Of a DNA stretch of 64,000 nucleotides, positions 1 through 62,365 are shown in pieces. Both the position numbers and the translations under genes were made by a program. How positions within the stretch are numbered: the stretch's first letter is position 1; each line of letters begins with the position of its first letter. The notes under the pieces were generated by a model. The model was not told where the DNA came from. It searched no databases and saw only the letters and a program-made list of their open reading frames with translations. Source of the DNA: Stratiolaelaps scimitus (taxonomy: Eukaryota; Arthropoda; Arachnida; Mesostigmata; Laelapidae); contig JABWDB010000001.1 in NCBI GenBank assembly GCA_019614645.1, forward strand, positions 29,257,501 to 29,321,500. The letters run 5' to 3'.

Positions 1-475
1 TCACTGCCTCACATCTCATCAAATCATCGGGTCGTGAGCGCTGTTGCCAAGCGTTTCCCTCTCATGGCCACCTTTTCGTTTATTCGACGTGACATGGCCA
101 GCCAGCCAGCCGAGCAATGCGACCAGCTCCAATTGACCACGATAGCCACCAATAGTGCCGTGCCGGTGGCTGCTGTCCGCCAGCAATCGCCATCCGATTG
201 TTTGTTCAATGTAACTATGTATTCACAAGCAGAACAGTCAGCAAGGTAATAATGACAATAATAATAACGATGAAACAATAAACATGATGAACATAAACAA
301 CTGTCGAGAGTATCGTCTTTGACTTGGGCCGGCGAACGGCGAACCTCGAGCGGAGGGGAACGATGCGCCAGCGACGGTAAGGGCGTCCCTCAAGGGCGCC
401 CACAAATAACCTGACATACAGTGGTCACTCGATGGGAATTGTTCACAGAACGGGAAGAGGCGATGACTTGAACCA
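1..475. other. 3' flank of the NWD-like gene
   Basis: Sequence beyond the TAG stop of the minus-strand gene, expected to hold its 3' untranslated region. On the minus strand the hexamer AATAAA occurs at 79-84, about 390 nt after the stop, and is a possible polyadenylation signal. Short open frames exist on both strands but none resembles a protein. Confidence 0.4.
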
Positions 476-49260
<48,785 letters not shown>

Positions 49261-49677
49261 CTGTTGGCAGCAAGCGGCGAACAGTGGACGGCAGGAAGAA
49301 AGAGTTGGATGGTAACCCGGACACGCACACGTTGAGGATGAGACGACGGCCGAACGGGAACGCAGTATCGTTAGACACGAACATCGATGACATCAGCAGC
49401 AGTGATCATACAGGAAGCGGAAATAGAACCAAAGAGACACGCACGCGGTTGGTGATATGCTGATGCTGCCGGTGAGCTGTCAATGACGTTGTTTTGTTTT
49501 GTGTTAGCTTCTTTGTTTCGCCCGCGGACGAGCAAGAAAATCATGTAATCGCAACCGACGAAATGGCCGAGAGAATCCAGAGGATAAGAGGCAGAAAAAG
49601 CAATCACTTCGCAATAATCAGTATTTATTGCCACGACGCGTATTTATGTTGTGAGGCGGCCATATGTATCTACGATT

Positions 49678-49708
<31 letters not shown>

Positions 49709-50743
49709 CTCCACACGACACGTACCCATTGGGTCAGACGTACAATACTATAGAAAGATATCCCTTCGATGTCCATGGAATTGTGTGCGTATCTGATCCG
49801 TGTAGCACCCATTCATACATACAGGAAGACACAGAACAGGGATATACCATTCACTTTTTTTTCTCCAGTTTTCTTCGGCTATTTCAATTTCCCGGCGAGT
49901 CCAAATAAAAGGGCCGCTTACACCTCCTTGGGCTCGGCTGGCCTTGTACCACTGCGTTGCGGTGCTGTATAGTGATAACGCGCAATAACAGTGCACTTTG
50001 AACAGCCATCGAGCGATAGATTCCAGCGGCTGCCGCCGCAGATGGTCGCGGCAGACGTCCTGCGCCCTCGCACGATGCAACGGCGCCGACCAAAGGCGAC
50101 GAAGCAAAGCCAACCGAAGGCGAAGAGCGATGGTAGACGAGAGAGAATCGTGCCAATTCACGCAGCGCGGCAACCAGCGCAGCTGCAGATGCCCGACCCG
50201 TTGACACCATTAACAATTTCGCTGGTACTGAAGAACCGAGCGCGCTTGGACAACGACGGTGGCGGCGGCGTATTGGCAACGCTCAACAACAGCGACAATG
50301 TTATAGTATTCGGCGGTTCGCAAATGATCGCAATAGCCAGAAGCAGCGGGACGATCACGGCGACGACCGGGTCAGGAGCGATCTGTGATCTGTGTCGACT
50401 GGTTCCATTATCTGCTGTCGGCCTTTCCATTGGCCTCTGTGTTCTGCTTCGATCCGGCGTCAACAGAGCGTTGCCGGCGGAAGAAAGGTCGAACGCCGTC
50501 GACGCACTCCAGTGGCACCTCCTTCCCTGGCCTTCATCCGTCTAACTGAAAGCGTCGCGTCCACAATCGTCGTGGAGGAGACAGAGCGAGATGGAGAGAC
50601 GGGAAGCGAGTACAAATAGGGAGAGTGTCCTTTGAGGCAAGGTACGGTTCGCGGTGGCGGTAGTCGGCGCAGTCGTGTTGCGCAGTTCGTCGCCAGCTCT
50701 CATAGCTAGTGTGTGTAGGGGTCACGGCAATCGCGCAACGTAC

Positions 50744-50847
50744 CAGCATCGTACAGCCCGTATCTGGCCCCCATTTGTGATCGATCGTTGGCTAAGAAGT
50801 GCGATCGGACACTTTTCTCATAGACTCTGTTCCACTCGCTGCCGTCC
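50744..50847 (-). other. Unplaced splice-bounded open frame
   Basis: Acceptor TCGGCCTGCAG and donor GATGCTG/GTACGTTG enclose 104 nt that is open in one frame (34 codons), including DGSEWNRVYEKSVRSHFL. It takes one base in and gives one base out, which fits neither the ATG candidate at 51.0 kb nor the 49260 exon directly. It could be chance. Confidence 0.18.
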
Positions 50848-50993
50848 CTGCAGGCCGACGGCAGACGGCCAAACACTCACGGGGGTGAAGACGCCAGACA
50901 GTTAGCTCTGTCTAAGCGTGTCTAGGACGAGATCGTAGCCGAGCAGGCACACGTGTGCCTTTGAGCAGGCTGACGTGTGTCTGCTAGGCTTAC

Positions 50994-51003
50994 CTTCAGC
51001 CAT
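50994..51003 (-). other. Candidate first coding codons (ATG then donor)
   Basis: On the minus strand, GTTGAG-ATG-GCT-GAA-G is followed by a strong GTAAGC donor. The start codon context has purines at -3 and +4. It would encode M-A-E and end one base into a codon. The next exon would have to begin with two bases, and the one that precedes 49260 must end with two. I found no exon satisfying both, so this remains a candidate only. Confidence 0.2.
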
Positions 51004-54000
51004 CTCAACAGCGACTAATGATATGTGTGCCTCTCTCCTGTTCCCGTTGCCACTGATCGCATCGATGACACGAAGTCACCCGGCATGCTGATTCGATTCG
51101 TCCTCCGGATTCGTTACGAATTCGGACGCTAGCGGAGCCGATTGGAAACAAATGGACTCGATGGAGTGAAAGAGCGTAATTACCCCCGGGGACTCTGCAA
51201 ATTTAAAGCGAAAATATCTTATTCTTCGCGGATTTACGCCAAGAGTAGACGCTCGGCTGAAGATACGCTAAAGTGAAATAGCGAAATACAACATTAGTGT
51301 CCCAGAGTAGTAAAATAAGCTAGAAGACTATACGCACCGTGAACTCTCAAGCCTGGCACACCACTTCACATTATACTCACTGAAAATGTAGATATTTTAT
51401 CCTGAAAATGTAGGTATTTTGTCCTGCATACGTCACATGATCATACATCGAGTCAAGTACTTTTTCGAAACTACTTCGCATTTATTCAACTCAATTAAAA
51501 CACGCCTTTATTCGACTGAAGGGGGTAGAATTATTATATATTAGGGCTAACTAAATAGTCATATTTGGGGGCTGTTGGCGGCGCCTGCAGCGACTGGCAG
51601 TGAATTATTGACAATGATATGATTGTTGTTGTTGTTGTTATTATATTAAAGTGCAAGAGCGCAACACAATGAATAAAGTATCGATATTCGAGTGTCAAAC
51701 AATGAAAACTGAGAAACTATTCGAGTAGTAGACACGTTTATTCGCTTGCTAAGGAATACAACGTATGCAGTAACATTAGCAGCATATTACATACGCTGGC
51801 TCAGCACGCGGAAAAATATATCGACGATCACGGGTTATCATAGGCTGGACTCTAATGTTATTATTTGGACGAATAGAGGATGCACGTGACGCCGGCGAAT
51901 GAAGTATCTAGAATTATTTATAGTCTCTATTCAGAGCTGGCTATCAAGGCTGTTTTTATTACTACGGTTATATTTTAAAAGTGCGCACAACTTGTTTGCC
52001 GATTCGTTAAACCGCGAGCTAGCCCTAAAATTGCCTCTGTGAAATTGTTCACCCACTCAATGGTATTTTTTCTTCAGAGGACTTTTATAAGCCCGGGACG
52101 CGCCCTCCCATGAATGCACGGTACCCATTGTAATTATAAATGTGCATTGCTGCTCTCGTAAACACAATCATTACCAAACTGCGTTTCTGGTAGTTGGAAC
52201 GGACATATTATATATATATATATATATATATGTATATTCCGCAGAAGATATGAGTTATATTTCTCGAAATGTACACGGTTGGCTAGTTCTTGCCACTGCG
52301 TTAGTACGGAATCTACATATATACTGCAATACCACGTTAATATAATGTAGTATTGTACGAACGTCGGACACATCAGGTAGTTCCGTAGTTCCGTTCTGCC
52401 CCTATGAAAACGTTTGCTTTGAGTTAGGAGCCAGACTTTGGGAGAGCCTTCATTCGCCTGCAATGAGTCGTTGCGATCGTAGCAGCAACAGCAGCAGTAC
52501 ATAGTAAGGAGAGGTGCACGAATATTTAGCAAAATCTGCCGCCGGCTGTGGGAACTTCTCCCAAAGCACACCCTGCTGCGGCTGCTTCTGCCACTGCTCC
52601 TCACGGCGGCTGATGATGTTTCTACTCTTTAATTCATAACTGCACAAGTGTGCTCCTTGGACCTCGCGCACTGCAGGCGCCGTTGGCGACAGCTCGTCTG
52701 CGGCCAACGTCGACTAAGTCCTCCCGGCGCCGTCTTCGGCTTGTTAGCAACGCCCGGGTATTGTACATAATTCAACGAACAGAACCGCCAAGGTTCCGCG
52801 AAGACTGTCCTGCGAGGCCTGCGTACGACGCTTCGTAGCAAACGATGAATGGTGCCACAAACGAGCGTGAAAACAAGAGCTATCCAAGTATTATTTAGAT
52901 TTTCAGATCCCGGAGTATTAGGTCGTGTGCTGTGTCAGGTCGTGCTGGCAGCAACAGCGGCGGCGGCGGCACTATTATAGCTGTGCCTATTATAGCAGTG
53001 AATATAGAAGCGGCAGCACTAGGTGCCCCTGTCAACGGTGACTACGTGGGCCTTGTCACAGCAATGAGCAACAGGCCCTCTACCATACACACTGCCTTCT
53101 ACAGCTGAAGACCACAGCTAACCGTCTGCTTACTGATGCTGCTGCAGACCTTTTTATCGGTAACTTTTTGTGCAGTTCGCGCGCAGAACAGTAGCTCAAT
53201 AGATCGATGCCTCCATTGTGCAATTGGTGTCGGCTGACGTTTGAGTCCAGCCAATAACTACGTCGGTAGACGAACGTCATGGAGTTGTACCCCTGACCGT
53301 GAACGAATTGACGATAGAGTAGAACTGCTTTTTTTTGGCTTTCACATCAAGCGCTTATCGCATCGCTATTTGGCTCATTTTTACGTGCGCTTACAGGACT
53401 CGCATTGGGACTCTAAGGATGTGAATAGCAAAAGTAGTTGAGGAGGAATTTCGCAGGGAACGAAATGGCATATGCAGAATCTGGAGACATACCGCAAAGG
53501 GGAGCTACCCAAGGTAGCAGAAAAGATGCTGTACCGAAAAGGACGCGAGCAACGATGCTTTCGTCTACATCTGTCGCGTCCTTCCGTCGTTTTACTCTCC
53601 TTGCCCCGGGGGAAAACTTTGACTGTGGCGACGGTCGCAATCGAAAACGATTCGATTTGCGTTAGCCGAGAAGCCGGATTCGCCAACATTCGCCGATCGC
53701 AAGCCTCGATATCGAATGCAAGTTGCAAAAAAGAGAGAGAAAATGCAAGGAAAAAGGTTGCAAATCGTACGACCTGCATTGTCAGTAGCATAGCAGGGTC
53801 TGCGCTGGATCGAGGCAGGCACCTTGAGCTACATATAATGAAGATCGTTGAAAGCAATGGCCTTCCGCAAGGCCATAGCCGAGAAAAAGGCTTCGGAAAA
53901 AAGACAGAGAATGAAAGGTGCCAATTCCACTGAAAGCTATCAAAAGATACTATCCAGAAAGTGAATGCGCTGAAGACGAGGACAACAACGACGACGAGCC

Positions 54001-54959
54001 GTGTCTTCCTCTACCCTGCCGGGGCCCTGAATGGCAAGGGGTGGTAGAATTTGAAAATGGTATGGTTTGATGGCACGTAAAGTTTCAGAAATGTACACAT
54101 CCTTCCCAGCGTGTATTTTTCCCTAGGTTGACATCTTGATAGACGACTTCGCATTCCTTTGCAAGCGACCATTCGCGAACTCAGGGAAGCGAGAAGAAGC
54201 TTGGACTTAACGCACCCTCCGCTATCGCTCACCATATTTCACCGCAAGGAAAGAAAATGGTTAATGATCCTGTGTGCTGGGGCTCTTGTTGTCGATTTTT
54301 CGAAAAAGTGGTGTTGGTGGAGGAGGGGGGGGTCTCACGAGAACAGTCATCCCGTTGGTTTTTTTTCTTTCGTATGTGATGGATCACTCAATCCCCAAGG
54401 AGGAATCCAGAAAGACCTAGACCTGAAAATAAGGCGACGAATTGACCTTCCAAGGAAAGATCCTTACAAAGTTGTGAAATAGGTATATATATATATATAT
54501 AGTATATACTCACTTTATGCGTGTTTGACGCGTTCCCTTGTGTATTCGCTTTTGTCTGTTTGTTAAGAGGAACTCATGGCCACAGTTTAGCTTGATCACT
54601 CGTACTTTCGCTCACGTTGGAGTCTCCGCGATCAATAGAGTTACGATTTGCCGACGCATGGCAACGCCGGCACAGAGGCAACGGATGAGATGCGGCCGAC
54701 AAAAGCAACCATATGTATACAATGGAAAGTAATTCAGTTGCATACAAGTGCATGCCAGCGGGCATACACAATTGTCGCTCACTTTTACAATTGACTAATA
54801 AACTATATCACTGTAATAGTGTATGCCAATGTTCACGATAGCGAATCAGTTCCGCTTGGTATAATGCAACGTGGTGTCGGATCTTAGCAAAACAGAGCTA
54901 GACAGAAACGATATAATGAAGTTGAAAAATTTGTCTAATAAAGAATGCTTACTTATGTC

Positions 54960-55490
54960 AAAAATAGAAACACGATCAGAAACACCGTAGCTGTTGTCAT
55001 CTTCATCAAAATCACGTTCTCTTGTTTCCTCTGGAGTTCCCCGTCGAATCCTTCTTGCACCGACGGCAGATAGGTGGTTCGATAGAGCATCATCCTCAGT
55101 ATGGATCGCTCGTAGCAGCAGTGCGTTTGGTTTTTTTGTTCGCCAGCTCTCTTTTGCACCTTCACCGGCTACGATTCTATTGTTCGTCGCCGAAGAAGGG
55201 CAGAAGAATCGTTTTTCTCCGACCATCAGTCCCCTCCTCGTCGACGACCCACTCTCAGGGGTATCTGGTGGGACCCCCATAGACCCACCCGCCCCTCGGG
55301 GGTTCCTGCTCACCCTTGCCTCAATGCCTCGCCCCCACCTCGGCGTTATCGGCCCGCCGGTCCGGCGGTGTTCGCTAGCTACTGGATGGCTCGCAAAGCT
55401 CTGGGAATGTCGAATAGATTCTAACAAAAATGCAGAGATGTGCATTCCCACGAGAAGTGGAACGGAGGAGCAATGGCATAGTGGTGGCAA
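54960..55490 (-). other. Unassigned open frame on both strands of a GC-rich segment
   Basis: On the minus strand the last 70 or so codons before a GTAAGC donor near 54959 read like protein, for example HTEDDALSNHLSAVGARRI and DFDEDDNSYGVSDRVSIF. The plus strand over the same span is also open for 199 codons from 54994. Which strand, if either, is coding cannot be decided by eye, and no family was recognised. Confidence 0.2.
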
Positions 55491-56810
55491 GTCAACAGAA
55501 ACGCGAGAACGCTACGAACGGAAGCCGCGAAGGGCTGAAATGAATGCGGGCCGTAGAATGGGGCCGACGTCGTCCGCATGGCATTTCGATTGAACCGCCG
55601 TCAATCGTGGTGGTGTATACGCGCTGCAACCAGCCGGCGTATGAAATTGCAAGATATGTTTCAATTTGGCATGGACACAGAGAGAGAGAGAGTTGGAAGG
55701 AGAAGTTCGCTGATACACATAGCCAGCGCGCATCAGTTACCGCGAGTCCAATGGGAGTCGACGAAATACGCGACTATGCTGCTTGTGCAGGTGTATGTAT
55801 GAGTGAGGAATCACATTTACCCTTAGACTCGTCTATTTTTTAGCTCTGCAGCTTCAGATGGTATAATAATAAGTGGTAGCCTGAATGTGCAATGTCTGGG
55901 TCATTCTAACTCGTATAGCTACCAGGCGGTCTTCGTGATCGCGAGCTGTTCCGCGTTGTCCTGATCAAAGAGAGGAAGCTCCCTCTGGAACTAATTCAGG
56001 AGCTTCTGCTTGATTGCTACCGTGCTGGCCGACCGCCTAGACTTAGAACGCTCGCCGAAATTTGGCATACAAATGTTTAAAAGTTCGAAGTGAAGCTGCG
56101 TCGTTGACTAACACACAATATATTGTACGTCGGCCTCCTGTGCACCTTTTAAAAGCAGTGTCCCCCCTGAATCCGTTGCAAAAACTGCTAGTGTTTACCT
56201 CTAACCGTTAGACTGCTACAGCTGAATGAACGAATGCGCTCCAAACTGTGCACTTACTTTACGGTCAACCCGATCTATAATATATATATATATATATATG
56301 AGATCCATTAACGTATTGTGGTATTTATCTATACTATCATAGTTATGCAGGCACGTGGGTGGACAGTCCGCGATTGCATCCCCAAGGAGAGTCCACAAAT
56401 ATTCTACCCAGTCTGTTGAAGGCACCCAAAGTACACAGAACAAAAAAGTGAGTTGACTACTCAAAGGGCTGAGGAAAAGGTGGAGAGAAACCCCTCGGAC
56501 GTCAACAGGCGAGGGTACAAAGCGTCTCTGCGGCAGTCACGACACAAAGTGACATCGATTTGAGCGAGAGACCCCAAACTGCCACCATCTCGCTGGAGGC
56601 GGCTGTGATCGAAAGAATGGCCGGTCTCCAGGGAAATGGCTCTGCTTACATCCGTTGCTCATTTACGAGTATTCTTTGTGGGTCAGAGCATCTCCCAAAC
56701 CAGAGATAACTGTAGGGTGGAAATCGCAGGAGCAGTATAAAAGCAGCCAGAAAACGAGCCGTATAGACAGAAGCAGCTGCACCGTCTCTCGAAAGGGAGA
56801 TGGTTGTTTG

Positions 56811-56845
56811 GACACCACAGACACTGTTCCGGTGTCTGTGGTGTC
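56811..56845. repeat. Perfect 14-bp inverted repeat
   Basis: Arms 56811-56824 (gacaccacagacac) and 56832-56845 are exact reverse complements around a 7-nt loop, tgttccg. Confidence 0.9.
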
Positions 56846-57032
56846 TGTGTTTGGACGAGGTTTTTCCTTTAAATCTTAAATAAACTAGCCGAGCTGGACA
56901 ATAGACCACAGCAGCACCACCAAGCAGTAGCACTACCACCGCCAGCATAAGCAACAACAGCGACTAAAGAAGGCCACAATGCTTTGTGGCCATCTTCTCG
57001 GTTTGATTTCGACGAATTTCATTTGATTGGAA

Positions 57033-57074
57033 CTTTGATTCCAATGTCCAATACTTTGATTTCAATGTCCAATA
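57033..57074. repeat. 21-bp tandem duplication
   Basis: Two adjacent copies of a 21-nt unit starting ctttgatt, at 57033-57053 and 57054-57074, differing at one position. Confidence 0.9.
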
Positions 57075-59000
57075 CTTGCTAAGTGTGGAAAGCGCGACTA
57101 TTTATACCCATATACATACGTGGAGCAGCGCAGCTCATTTGCACTAACATTCACTCTCACGCAATACAGATATACGGACGAAGGTGCAGTCGAAAACCGC
57201 GGGACTCTACGGCGCTTCGAAATAGCTACGCCTTGAGCCATTTGGTGCACCTTTCACACTACGTAAGGTGTACCAAAGATAAACGTGGTCCCATTTGCGT
57301 AACTTTCTAAACACGTTCAAGAAATTGCAAAACCTTTTTGACGGAAAACGTGGTATCTCTATGGGGGTTTTGAACACGCCACATAATATCTCAGTGATGG
57401 GATGCTTAACTTTCCTGAGCGCCCTACAAAAGCGTGACGTTCTGAACACCCTGAAATTGCTTTGAAAACAGCACGAAGATAACTTTGGCCGGAGACTAAG
57501 CAGAAACATTTTTACTCAGAGCATAACAAGGAATTAGTAAGTAGCTCACAGACCTCTCTGTTAACCTCGGCCATTGACGTCAATTTGGGAGACTCCCAGT
57601 GAGCATGTGCATATTTATTTCCCTGGTTGCAAGGATTTTTGTCACACTAGCAGCCATCCGACGAAATAGCCGTGGATTGCCAAGCATTGCAATTTTCCAA
57701 TGTTATTATTATTATTATTATGTCGAGAGGCGCGACTCCTAGCATAAAAATGAATTATTTATGTGCTCTGTCCTCAGTAGCTCATATGATTTAGCACTCA
57801 TTTCGTTCTGGAACTAAATTAGCATGACTATCGAAAAGCACGTCGAAAGATCTGAGTGACAATTTTTACAATCTACAATGCATGTCGGCTTGCTCGTGTC
57901 CTTCGCAAATGGACTTGGGAGAAATATTGTCACCGGGTGAGTCATACCTGCTTCATACCGATTTTACTCGGCAAATTTTACTCATTTCTATTAGAATAAA
58001 GTAGAATTAAGATGGGTGCCTTCGAATCAACAGAGATATCTATATGGGCTATATCCTAAATTCGATGTTTTTGCTAAATTTGATAAATGTCAATCTATTA
58101 TATGATAGATGCTTCGGTTACATCACATGCAAATGAAAAGCTGAGGAGCAAATAAATGTTCATTGCAGTATATAGCTGCATTGATTATGACAAAAGTCAC
58201 CGCGTCATTGTTCGAGACGTCATTCCGTTATCTAGTGATGGAATGAAGCCCCTTCATTGAATGGGACATGTCGCTTGAAGAACCAGAATCGTACCTGACA
58301 GTACACGTGCGTTTATCTATAATACAAATTCAATCCATATGTACATACATGTCAATGACTGTCATATGTAATACACAATTGTGCCACATTTGTCCGCGTT
58401 GTCAAAACATGCACGATAACGGGGCAACATACTAACGTCAACATCGACCACGGAGACAGGTTCATGGAAGTTGCCTTGATGTTGATGCTGCTATGCACAA
58501 TGTTCAACGGCTTTGCCACGAACAATGCATGAGAGCTCACACAAGCGCTTTGTCTGTTCATTTCCCAGATCGTTGTTGTTCCTTCGTGAGTCGCGTATGG
58601 AGTGAGGGTGGAGGCTACGAAGTTAGAGCTGGGATCGGACAACGCAGCCCAATAGGGGTAAACAAACTGGCCTTGTGGTGATGCTGATAGGCAAGAACTG
58701 GTTTGCCTGAATTCAACCACACGTGGCCTGTGCTAGGACAGCCATGAATCGACGTGGGGGGGGGGTTAAAGAAAATAAACGTATTTATTTTTTATTCAAA
58801 GAAATACCTATTACCGCCCGAGGCGATCTTTGGCCCATCTTTCTCGTTTGGGTCCGTTTAGCTGGTTTTTGCCATTCTCAGCAGAGAACGATTGAATGTA
58901 TTCAATTTACGTTTTTCTTCCTGCCACGACGCTTTGGCGGTTCCGACGTACATCACCGAGGGAACGCGTTCGCCACGCACCGGGCAGGGTGTTGAATGCT

Positions 59001-59022
59001 GGTGGTGGTGGTGGTGGTGGTG
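59001..59022. repeat. (GGT)n microsatellite
   Basis: Seven GGT units on the plus strand. Confidence 0.95.
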
Positions 59023-62000
59023 CTGTCATAAATCGTCTTCAAGAAAGAGGGTTACGGGCACGGATAAGCCGTATGGGTCCTGGCCTACGATAGGTGTTGA
59101 TAGAGGTCATAGGCTTTGAGCATATGCTTCGCCTGTCTACGACTAGTGCGGGTGCGGCTCATCTGCATAAGCATACAAGCGCCGACAGTGCGTACGCCTC
59201 GTTTCCGTCATCCAAGCATTATGTCTTCTGTATCTAGGGTAAAGGCACAGACTGAGACGCTCACATGAGCGTAGCTGAGGCGCGCACACACACACAAACG
59301 CTCGCCGTGCAGCGAACGTATTCTAACTGAGCTATAACGGTGCGGACGGAATATACCGTATGGTATCGACAGTCCCCGACAGGGCTGTCGCCGCTTAAGG
59401 ACGTTAGGTAGTAGGTTCTGGACGTCAATCGTCTGCCTGAGGCCTGCTAACCGAGAACTAGCTACATGAAGATAGTGTGAACGAGGGCAAAAGAACATTG
59501 CAATAGGTCGGGTAAATATGCCTTGAATCCCCTAGGTTTTTATGATAAGAGATCCCGGTATTACGGTAAACATCGCGAAGATAGAGACTGGCTGTACGTC
59601 CCACATAGAGTCGTTATGGTCCCCCGCTCACTGAAGGTGAAAGACGGAGGGACACGACAACGATGACGACATGAACAATATATGTGCATAGTTAAAGAAG
59701 AAACACATATTATTATTATTATTATTATTATCATGAGCAAATAAGGTGTCGGCACACCGTCAACACGATCACGACCACTCCATGCAATTTCCGCCCGAGC
59801 TAATCATATTATCCCCATCGGAGCATTGTTGAACGAACGCTTCTGATCGACCCTGCCATTGTCGGCCATTGAAGAGAGGAAACCTGACGTTTCCTAAAAC
59901 GACTGGACGGCATCCCGCGTAGGGGTACACTCGTCGTACACCAATATCGAGTGTCAGCTCGCGATCATCACAATGGGAGAGTGATTCGCGCAGCATGATC
60001 CCAGTATCAGGAATGACCTGTTTGTGCTTATGGAAGTAGAACTCTCCATGCGGGAGTGGGTAAGGACGCAGCGCCTGTGGCTACACCAATTCAACGAGTT
60101 GAGATTTTGCACTTGTTTTCGTAGCCGACATCCTGCCTCAGTGAATCACAATGTGGTATGTGTCACACGCTGACTATAAACAGGATCTTAGTAATAAGAA
60201 ACGCAACAAGAATGGCATTATAAACACAAGAAGGTGAGATCCACCCAATTATGATAGTCCGACGTAAAGATGGAGTGCGTACAGAGACCATGGTCTAAAT
60301 TCTCAAAATGTATATTAACTAAGCACATGAATGAATATTATTATTAATACACATTCATTATATCTACCTCGTTTCTTCCGTTCTCGATTTATTTCCTGTT
60401 TTCTTAAACTATCGACATTGGAAATGTCGCCAAAGCAGTAACCACTCATGATCTGCAATATGAGAACCACATTGAGGCGTCAGATTTGCCCGCCGTCCCC
60501 TTATTGCTCCTTTATGGCAAATATGGATATTGCCGCACTGGAGTCGATAAAACATAGGACGAGCTCGTCCCTTTCACTGAAATCCTTTGCGCTACATACA
60601 TATTCAATTTATCTATGACAATCTATTACACGTGAGAGTCAAACTAAAAAATGCTACTATATATGATACCTATTGACAGTTTGTACCGTACGTCAGTGTA
60701 CAAAAGCCTGTACGAAGTGACTGCCGTAGTGTCCCTGACCAGGCCCCTGGATGGAGCTAGCTTGTCGGTCTCGCTACAGTGAGCACTCCATTAGCCCTGG
60801 CTCTGCCACGACGAGGCGGCCTTTGGCAGTAAACGTTCCCAGCCGTATTGTGGTACCGCGACCCACCGAGCGGCCAAAGTACCACAGGCTTCTAGTGCCT
60901 TACGGGAAAGCTGCTTGCCTCTTCTTCTCCTCCACTGAAACTCGAACAGCGAAGCGCTCCTCAGGAGGAACTTTCTCCTAAAGGTTTTCTTCTCGGCTTG
61001 CTCGTAGATCTGCTGCGTCGATGCTGTGTGCAAAGTGGGCTCGCAGCATCAGCCAGCCGAGGTATAGACGATTCCCCAACCGTCTGCGCCAGAGCTATCA
61101 CCATCCCAGAGGCAGCGCAAGCGCTTGCGGTACACACACAAATATCGGGACTCCTACCCGCTAGCAGAGTTCAGCAGTGAGCCAGCAAGACTCGCTCTCT
61201 TTCTCTCTCTTTGCTCTCTCTCGAGCGCTTTGTGTTCCCATTGTCGGCAAAGCGGCAGGCCCTCGGGCAGCTGCCTGCGGAGCCTGCGCCTAGTCTAGAC
61301 CGGCTTCCATCCCCTATCCACAGACATATCCAGGGACAGCGCGAGAAAGAAAGCTCGCTGGAGTCTCTACAAGAGATGTGGTTCCCTCTGCCGTCGCGTC
61401 CCAATAGCCGCCACTGGCGAAAGTAAACGACAAACTTGTGGATTCCTCGTCGCCTTCAACAGCCTCGTCGTAACGCTACGTATGTACGTGGCTTCCACTA
61501 GTTCAAATCGCGGATTTCAACTAAACTCGGCTAGAGAAATGGTGGACGACACAGGCCAATGTAAATCGGGTACTTTTGTGTGCGGCGACGCGGCATCAGC
61601 ATTTCGTGAGTGAGATATATATATATGTATATATATATTTCAAGTGCAGGTGGCCGATTGTTGAAAGCTGGAAGAGCAGATCATGTCGTCAGGCAACAAC
61701 AGTCAGCGTTGTAATGCTATAATTTATTTTTTTGTTCCATATGTATTATGTAGGTAATAGCTCCTTATTAATCAATGAGCAAACGCCAAATCTCCATCGG
61801 TCTCTGTTCTCACGAAGAAGCATGTTTTCTGATATTAGCTTCGATGGTCGTATAACTAACTAAGACGTTCGTCCGCCGCGTCATTCTACCCATTGCGTAT
61901 GCGAATCGAAGCGTAGGTTGTTGAACATAAACGATGGCTTCAACTTACGCATTAAACTAACGTGAGCTCAGAACGAGCACACCTGTGGACGCAAGTAACC

Positions 62001-62207
62001 CTGCGTAAAGTCATACTTCAGCAGTGGCTCATCAAAAATCTCGTCGGAAATGCAAGCTTTTTGGGCGCAATTCAGTGAAGTAAAAACCACAAGAATCCGC
62101 TTGATCCAAGGGGATTCGCGTATATACCCAGAATGAGTGAGCTACGCCGTGCAAGAGAATTGATGACAGCGTCAAGCGTTATAGTTCCTGTCAATCAAAT
62201 TAGTATA

Positions 62208-62215
<8 letters not shown>

Positions 62216-62258
<43 letters not shown>

Positions 62259-62328
62259 TAATTAAAATTTATTGTCACCCTATATCGGGTATATAACAAA
62301 TATGTAGTACTATACGATACGTTTATAT

Positions 62329-62364
<36 letters not shown>
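62216..62364. repeat. Paired long (TA)n tracts
   Basis: Two TA runs, about 62216-62255 and 62321-62364, separated by 65 nt of other AT-rich sequence. The second has one AAATA interruption. Confidence 0.9.

Positions 62365-62365
<1 letters not shown>

Noticed and set aside
49991..50545. 184-codon plus-strand frame in a GC-rich block
   Set aside because: Arginine-, alanine- and serine-rich composition with no motif; minus frames over the same span are equally open. Likely composition effect, possibly promoter-associated.
50744..51003. Joining the 51.0-kb ATG directly to the 50744-50847 frame as an N-terminus
   Set aside because: Recounting showed a phase clash: the ATG exon ends one base into a codon but the next frame needs two, and the join gives an early stop.
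52134..52707. Minus-strand frames of 156 and 85 codons
   Set aside because: One runs through (TA)n and CAG-type simple sequence and the other has no donor. No family resemblance.
53397..53478. Short minus-strand frame ending at a CCT/GTAAGC donor in the phase required by the 49260 exon
   Set aside because: The donor lacks the usual AG before GT and the peptide resembles neither DUF4062 nor any linker of the family.
58352..58720. 122-codon minus-strand frame
   Set aside because: Balanced composition but no recognised domain, no clear splice partner and no start context; kept out of the annotation.
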